From Cyanobacteria bacterium RI_101 (GTDB taxonomy: Bacteria; Cyanobacteriota; Cyanobacteriia; Cyanobacteriales; Microcystaceae), in the NCBI GenBank assembly GCA_016471375.1, contig WGLZ01000068.1, positions 1 through 39,675 of the forward strand: a stretch of DNA of 39,675 bases, read 5' to 3'. Shown piece by piece: positions 35,498-39,675 of this stretch (position 1 is its first letter; each line of letters opens with the position of its first letter). The translations under genes were made by a program, and so were the position numbers. A model generated the notes under the pieces. It saw only the letters and a program-made list of their open reading frames with translations, had not been told where the DNA came from and did no database searches.

Positions 35498-36912
35498 ACC
35501 GCTTCTCCAGAATCGTGAGTTTCTTCGAGTTTGATAAACCCCTCTGTTTCCAAATTTAACAGACAAGCCTTAAGCAAGCTTAAATCAACGGCCAGCGCCG
35601 ACTGGAGATCCGCTAACGTCGCGGTTTCTTGAGTTCGCAAATAATCGAGAATTTTGACTTCGACTAACTTCCCCGTCTCGACTTTAGGGGGAGCATAACG
35701 TTTTGTTTGGGGCGGCGCTAAACTGGGGGGCGCCGGGGGTAAAACCGGCGCCGGTTCCGATTGGGAGAAGAGGCGTTGAATCAAGACGGGATCTTGAAAA
35801 GCGACCATCACCCGTTCCAGATGGAGGGCTAAAAATTTCTCAATGGCTTGAATTTGGGCTTGTTGACATTCCCAGAGTTGAGCCTTAATTTCCTGATCCA
35901 GCTCTCTGAGATAGAGACTCAGATCCGCCGTTAATTGCTGATAGATCTGGGTCTTGGCCGCCGACAGATCCCAAACGGAGTAAAGGGGAACAGCTTGCCC
36001 GACCACCCCGCCCAGAATTAAACCGCCTAGGGCGCCCCAGGGCGGCAAAAGCCAAGCGCCCAGCGCCGCGGTGAACCCCCAACAAAACCAACGGAGGCTC
36101 CGCAGACGCCAGGGCGGCGCCGGTAGGGCCGGGGGCCGCAGTTGATAGCCGGGAAAGGTCAACTGGGGGGTCAAAAAATAGGGCGGCGCTTGATAGCGCC
36201 GATAATCGGCCCGGAGATAGAGGGCTAGGGCTAGGGTTAACAGCGCCGCCAGCAGGCCGTAAAGATGGAGGGGAGAGGGCAATCCGGGCCAGTAGCCCCA
36301 GAGGGTTTCCGCGCCTAAGCCCACAGCGATATTAGCCAGAACGTAGAGGTATAAACAGGGGCGCCGGTAAAGGGTCTGCCGCCAACGGCGCCGGCGCTGG
36401 CGATAGAAACTCTGAAAAAGACCGCTGAAAAAACGCTCTTCCCGCTCTAGGGCATGGTCGAGGACGGCGCCGAGATATTTTTGGATGTGTTGGTGAAAGC
36501 CTTGGAATTGTTCCTGAATGGGTTGGCGTAACGCCTGTTTGAGAGCCTTGGGGGAGTGGCAGGCGTAAATACAGGCGTAGATATTACGCCGCAACACGGA
36601 TTCGATCTCCTGACGATCGTTTTGATAATGGGCTAAAACCGCGGCGAAGCTTTTTTCTAAACGACTTGACACCTGAAAGCTTTGCCCCAGCAGAGGCGTC
36701 AACGGCGCCGGTTGGGGGGGGGAGATCCCGAGATGTTGGGCCAGTAGGGCGTAGGCGGCGCTGAGAAGGACAAATTTTAAGGGGTGGCGCTCCGGGAGTT
36801 GGGAATCTTGAGTCTGGCGCTGATACTGTCGTTGCAGAGCCGCGAGATCCCAGAGACCTTCGAGTTCTAGCAGGGCGCAGGCCAGGGCGACGGATTGGGC
36901 GGATGGGGTCAT
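35479..36912 (-). CDS. Membrane protein with C-terminal winged-helix-like domain
   Basis: The start at 36912 (MTPSAQSVALACALLELEG) is the likely one; an in-frame ATG at 36939 adds 9 residues. The 477-residue protein has a helical N-terminal half (about 1-180), then hydrophobic segments (about 190-235 and 280-305), a coiled-coil-like helix (about 320-365), a Pro-rich linker and a C-terminal domain EVKILDYLRTQETATLADLQSALAVDLS that resembles a winged helix. I do not recognise the family. It is convergent with the GT2 gene (19-base overlap). Confidence 0.7.
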   Translation of the reverse strand: MTPSAQSVALACALLELEGLWDLAALQRQYQRQTQDSQLPERHPLKFVLLSAAYALLAQHLGISPPQPAPLTPLLGQSFQVSSRLEKSFAAVLAHYQNDRQEIESVLRRNIYACIYACHSPKALKQALRQPIQEQFQGFHQHIQKYLGAVLDHALEREERFFSGLFQSFYRQRRRRWRQTLYRRPCLYLYVLANIAVGLGAETLWGYWPGLPSPLHLYGLLAALLTLALALYLRADYRRYQAPPYFLTPQLTFPGYQLRPPALPAPPWRLRSLRWFCWGFTAALGAWLLPPWGALGGLILGGVVGQAVPLYSVWDLSAAKTQIYQQLTADLSLYLRELDQEIKAQLWECQQAQIQAIEKFLALHLERVMVAFQDPVLIQRLFSQSEPAPVLPPAPPSLAPPQTKRYAPPKVETGKLVEVKILDYLRTQETATLADLQSALAVDLSLLKACLLNLETEGFIKLEETHDSGEAVYCLLF

Positions 36913-36939
36913 TTCTCGTTTTGAGGGGCGGCGCTCCAA

Positions 36940-37465
36940 GCTCCGTCTTTTTGACGATAACAGATTACGACAACTGAGACGGCGCCGGCTTGGGGGTGGG
37001 TTTTGTTACAGCGTTGCCTCAGTCCGAGAAATCGGCGCTATATTTTTGAGAACAATGTCTATCGGCGCTGGAGGTTCCGCTCAAAGGAGGTCATTTGCGT
37101 TACACAAGTCTGTCTAACATGCTTTTGAAAGTGGCATAGCTGCATTCTCTCGACTGAGGGACATTCTTGGCCGGTCTGACCCTCACCTTAAATCCCTCTC
37201 CCTCCTTCGACAAGCTCAGGAACCGGGGAGAGGGACTTAAAACCTAGATATAAACAGGTTTCTGGCTCCCCTTCTCCCAGAATTGGGAGAAAGGGCTGGG
37301 TGATACCCTGAGCGCAGTCGAAGGGGATGAGGGCTAACAAACGTCGTTCTCACCCGTCTGCAAACCGCTACATACGGAAAACTTCTTGAGATCATGCCAA
37401 AACAGGGTGATATGCCGAACGTTTCCACATATCGTTACCGCAGAGAGTGTTATACGGACGTTTTC
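36940..37465. repeat. Gene-free stretch with scattered palindromic repeats
   Basis: About 600 bases without a credible gene. It holds repeats of the TTCGACAAGCTCAGG / CCCTGAGCGCAGTCGAAGGG type at 37208-37223 and 37303-37324, and a CTTCTCCCAGAATTGGGAGAA hairpin at 37270-37290. The first 140 bases still contain GGCGCC-type motifs (36980, 37033, 37064); from 37081 on they vanish until 38996, except for one at 38259. Confidence 0.65.
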
Positions 37466-37516
37466 TGCGCGCCTCTAAGTTTAACCGTGCTCAGCTATTA
37501 TGAGCTTAAGCGCGCA
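37466..37516. promoter_or_regulatory. Nested inverted repeat upstream of the accessory pair
   Basis: TGCGCGC (37466-37472) and GCGCGCA (37510-37516) pair perfectly and enclose GCTCA (37489-37493) and TGAGC (37501-37505) around a 7-base loop. It lies 42 bases before the ATG of the first accessory gene and could be an operator or an mRNA leader hairpin. No T run follows, so it is not a normal terminator. Confidence 0.45.
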
Positions 37517-37557
37517 AACTGTACACTCACTGGGAAACCTAATTGGAGACTCTCGTC

Positions 37558-38145
37558 ATGACAGATTCCTCGCCCCGTTTGTGCGTTGACCTTGCCCAAA
37601 GTCCCTTTTTCTGTGATGGTCACGGATATCTGATTTTTTCCAGTAGCTTGGCAGGAGCTACTGTGGAAGAGTTTTGTAAGGCGCATTATGAAGGGAATAC
37701 CCGAGATCGTAAAGCTCTTGTGCGTCGTGGCGTGTACTTGCCCCTACTGTTTGACGGCGATTGCATGTTAGACGATGCCCTGATCGTTGTCGGGGATCTA
37801 TTGCCAGAGGAAGCTAGTCAGGCTATTCCAGTTCTAACCTGGAAATTAAATATTCCCTGTGGTCACTTGATCATCTCTGCGGAATGCGGAGAAGAAGAAT
37901 ACATTCGCAGAGCGGTGCAAAACAAACGAGAAGAGCATTATCAAGTTTTTGAATGGGTAGATGTATCCACCGGAGACTACCGAGTTGATCTCTATGCCAC
38001 CCCACCCCGGTTTATTTTGCGGCTTTCCTCACTGACAGAACCATTAACCATGCCCAATATGGAAGACGGTTGGTTTGAGTTGCCTCCACTAGGGGAGTTT
38101 TTTGACGACGAGAACGACGACGATGACGATGACGATGACGGATAG
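37558..38145 (+). CDS. Unrecognised accessory protein with acidic C-terminal tail
   Basis: The ATG at 37558 has GGAG nine bases upstream; an earlier TTG at 37543 is weaker. The 195-residue protein has no clear signal peptide or membrane helix. The core is mixed alpha/beta (SPFFCDGHGYLIFSSS, CMLDDALIVVGDLLPEEA, CGHLIISAECGEEEYIRRA) and ends in FFDDENDDDDDDDDG. I recognise no family. The last codons form the GAY triplet run that also supplies the start codons of the next gene in another frame. Motif content and codon use differ from the surrounding chromosome, which suggests recent acquisition. Confidence 0.7.
   Translation: MTDSSPRLCVDLAQSPFFCDGHGYLIFSSSLAGATVEEFCKAHYEGNTRDRKALVRRGVYLPLLFDGDCMLDDALIVVGDLLPEEASQAIPVLTWKLNIPCGHLIISAECGEEEYIRRAVQNKREEHYQVFEWVDVSTGDYRVDLYATPPRFILRLSSLTEPLTMPNMEDGWFELPPLGEFFDDENDDDDDDDDG
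38104..38141 (+). repeat. GAY-triplet run serving as acidic tail and start-codon cluster
   Basis: The stretch of GAC/GAT triplets codes Asp in the frame of the upstream gene. In the +1-shifted frame it gives ACG-ATG-ACG-ATG repeats with three candidate ATG starts (38123, 38129, 38135) for the downstream gene. Length changes by whole triplets would keep both frames and vary the Asp tail and number of starts. Confidence 0.75.
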
Positions 38146-38881
38146 TGGTTATCCCAACCCGACCTGGCGATATTGGTGGGGCAGAGTGGACATGGTGGTG
38201 GCAGGTTATGGCAGCGACCCTAGCCAATTTATCAGCCAATTAAAACCGTTACTGTCCAGCGCCGGAACAGAGACTCAAAATTCCTGGCAATCCGATGGTA
38301 ACTGGATCTTTGCTACCTGTAAAATCTACAACTCTGATAAAATCAGCAAACTTGACAATCGACTTGCGGCCCTAGATGGTCTTTGTCTACGAATTAATCT
38401 AAAAAGAGAAATTGGTTGGTCGATCACTCTATTTGGCAATGGTCAGGAACGGTATACCTATCGTCATGATTTTTCCTTGCTCCATCTTCGTCTACTAGAA
38501 GAAAACCAGATCAATATTTTGGCCAAAACCTACGACGGCGATTTAGACGCCTATATGGAGGATTACGAGTTAGATATTCCCGCTAATTTGCAAGCAGTAT
38601 GGCGTAGCTTATCCTTTCGCGACTTCCATCCTTGTTGCATCGCATGGTATCGCCAAACTTGTCTGGACACCGCCAATCATCTCTCCGATCTCTTTGAAAA
38701 ATATGGCATAGACTGCAATCGACGCCAACTTGCAAGCATTTTAACCGCTACGGTGTGCGCCGCGCCAGAATTGGAATGGTATGTCGGGAATTTACCACGA
38801 TTTTTAACGGCGATCGGGTTGGGGGAAGTGTTCTGGAATTGGCAAACGGAATTAAGGCAACTGACATCACCGTCGGACTAA
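38123..38881 (+). CDS. Unrecognised accessory protein, partner of the 37558 gene
   Basis: Start is one of three ATGs at 38123, 38129 and 38135; the earliest gives 252 residues. All overlap the upstream gene by 11-23 bases, so translation is likely coupled. The product has an aromatic N-terminus (PTWRYWWGRVDMVVAGYG), a mixed alpha/beta middle (INLKREIGWSITLFGNGQ, FSLLHLRLLEENQINIL) and a helical C-terminus (FRDFHPCCIAWYRQTCLDTA, LEWYVGNLPRFLTAIGLGE). No signal peptide, membrane segment or known catalytic motif is visible. The pair may be a toxin/immunity, defence or regulatory unit, but that is inference. Confidence 0.7.
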   Translation: MTMTMTDSGYPNPTWRYWWGRVDMVVAGYGSDPSQFISQLKPLLSSAGTETQNSWQSDGNWIFATCKIYNSDKISKLDNRLAALDGLCLRINLKREIGWSITLFGNGQERYTYRHDFSLLHLRLLEENQINILAKTYDGDLDAYMEDYELDIPANLQAVWRSLSFRDFHPCCIAWYRQTCLDTANHLSDLFEKYGIDCNRRQLASILTATVCAAPELEWYVGNLPRFLTAIGLGEVFWNWQTELRQLTSPSD

Positions 38882-38934
38882 GAAGGCTCCCTAACGACCA
38901 GCCTCATTCCCGGAGAGCCTCTGGACTTGAGAAT

Positions 38935-38962
38935 TTTACAAGCTATTTATAACTGCTATAAT
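38935..38962 (+). promoter_or_regulatory. Near-consensus promoter before the DUF433 gene
   Basis: TTTACA (38935-38940) and TATAAT (38957-38962) are spaced by 16 bases, an almost perfect sigma-70 promoter. Transcription would start near 38969, about 160 bases before the DUF433 ATG at 39128. No other gene lies directly downstream, so it most likely drives the toxin-antitoxin pair. Confidence 0.65.
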
Positions 38963-39127
38963 GCTTTTTCATGTCTCGTTTGAAAATGCTATAGTCGGCG
39001 CCGTAACTCAAGCCAGAACAAGGTTTTGACCCATCGCGCTTCGCCAACGCCTCCCATTCCTCCCTTTCCCCTCATCCCTCCCAAAGCCCTCTACCATAGA
39101 CCTAGATCCCTCAACGCCAAAACCGCC

Positions 39128-39505
39128 ATGACCCTAGCGCCCCACCCAGCCGCGACCATTATTCGCACCGAGCGCGGGCTAACCATTTCTGGAACCCGCA
39201 TCACCCTTTACGATGTGATGGACTATCTTCAAGCCCAATACCCGCCCAAGTTCATCGGCGACGCGTTGGCGCTAACCGAAGAGCAACTTTTGGCGGCGCT
39301 GGCCTACGTTGAAGCCCATAACAGTGAAATGGAATTAGAGTATCAGCAGATCTTGAATGACGCCGCTGAAACTCGGCGCTATTGGGAAGAGAAAAATCGA
39401 GAACAATTAGAGCGAATCGCCGCCGCTCCTCCTCGTCCGGGCTATGAGGCTGTTCGAGCGAAACTTCAACAACGAAAAGCGCGACGAGAAGCCCAAAAGC
39501 AATGA
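39128..39505 (+). CDS. DUF433-family antitoxin
   Basis: The start at 39128 (MTLAPHPAATIIRTERGLTI) is preferred because upstream residues (MTHRASPTPPIPPF...) are not family-like. The 125-residue protein has the DUF433 winged-helix/antitoxin core: ERGLTISGTRITLYDVMDYLQ, with the G-T-R-I pattern, then YPPKFIGDALALTEEQLLAALAY, and a long basic helix (about 85-125). DUF433 proteins bind DNA and neutralise a PIN-like/DUF5615 partner. The downstream gene overlaps by 4 bases (ATGA), as expected for a coupled toxin. Confidence 0.85.
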   Translation: MTLAPHPAATIIRTERGLTISGTRITLYDVMDYLQAQYPPKFIGDALALTEEQLLAALAYVEAHNSEMELEYQQILNDAAETRRYWEEKNREQLERIAAAPPRPGYEAVRAKLQQRKARREAQKQ

Positions 39506-39675
39506 TTATCTTGGCTGATTATAATATCAATCGGCAGGCGCTCCTGCTTTCTGGCAGTCTTGCGGTGAGCGGATTTTTAGACCTAATTCCGATTCGGATT
39601 ATAACCTTTGCCGAGGTTGGCTTAGCTGAAAATTGCAGTGATCGAGTTGTTTGGAGATTTATCCAGGACAATAAA
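39502..39675 (+). CDS. Predicted PIN-like/DUF5615 toxin, partial at window end
   Basis: The start overlaps the DUF433 stop (ATGA at 39502). The 58 visible residues begin MIILADYNINRQALLLSG, with an early Asp in ILADYNI like the LADENI signature of DUF5615/PIN-like ribonuclease toxins, and continue FLDLIPIRIITFAEVGLAENCSDRVVW. The protein runs off the end, so the remaining catalytic residues are unseen. The family call rests on the partner and this start. Confidence 0.6.
   Translation, partial: MIILADYNINRQALLLSGSLAVSGFLDLIPIRIITFAEVGLAENCSDRVVWRFIQDNK

Noticed and set aside
37112-38992. CATGCTTTTGAAAG...CATAG (37115) and CATGTCTCGTTTGAAAATGCTATAG (38971) as attachment sites flanking the accessory block
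   Set aside because: The similarity is broken by gaps and is too weak to separate from chance; no integrase is nearby.

Overview
The window is from a cyanobacterial chromosome. The gene content supports this: the cyanobacterial LpxB-related glycosyltransferase, type 2 IPP isomerase, a GrrM/OscB-type radical SAM maturase, a stand-alone HdrB-like protein, DUF4168, LapA/DUF1049, Uma2 and DUF433 families, and a tRNA-Ile(CAU) that resembles the plastid gene. The canonical cyanobacterial palindrome HIP1 (GCGATCGC) was not seen. The sequence is instead saturated with GGCGCC, GGCGCT and AGCGCC, with several copies in most genes. Genus cannot be decided from the sequence.

Layout. 1-4005: one end of an IS30-like insertion sequence interrupts the methyltransferase gene of a type III-like restriction-modification locus; the helicase/nuclease gene (res) is intact. 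4145-6892: a small membrane protein, the LpxB-related protein overlapping IPP isomerase, and a tRNA-Ile2 just upstream, all on the minus strand. 6921-9954: plus-strand ClC Cl-/H+ exchanger, HDAC-family deacetylase and K+ channel. 10022-13764: minus-strand unknown protein, DNA polymerase III delta, exported protein and FAD oxidoreductase. 13930-15692: a promoter, a c-di-AMP (ydaO-type) riboswitch and an ArsB/NhaD-type permease. 15803-18883: two exported proteins, the second with a clear promoter and terminator, then a glycosyltransferase. 18929-20707: lysS and a small membrane protein. 21136-23436: anmK and a histidine kinase, convergent with the radical SAM maturase. 24743-27646: an rRNA pseudouridine synthase, a membrane protein with a possible DNA-binding tail, and a methyltransferase, all minus strand. 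27886-29672: the HdrB-like protein, convergent with rsmH. 29831-33185: DUF4168 protein, ruvX, a 649-residue repeat protein and a LapA-like protein. 33320-36912: Uma2, DUF3750, a GT2 glycosyltransferase and a convergent membrane protein. 37081-38990: a two-gene accessory cassette almost free of the GGCGCC-type motif. 38935-39675: a promoter and a DUF433 antitoxin with its toxin partner, which runs off the window end.

Genes that plausibly work together: res with the broken mod; AnmK (wall recycling) with the kinase 21 bases downstream; the riboswitch with its permease (ion or osmotic homeostasis); the ClC exchanger and K+ channel (ion transport); the overlapping accessory pair; and the DUF433 toxin-antitoxin pair. 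Intergenic regions carry several families of short palindromic repeats.

Strongest leads for something new: the unrecognised pair at 37558-38881, whose genes overlap in a GAY-triplet repeat; the c-di-AMP riboswitch on an ArsB/NhaD permease; the GrrM-type maturase without an adjacent precursor; and the RGCGCY-type motif that may replace HIP1.
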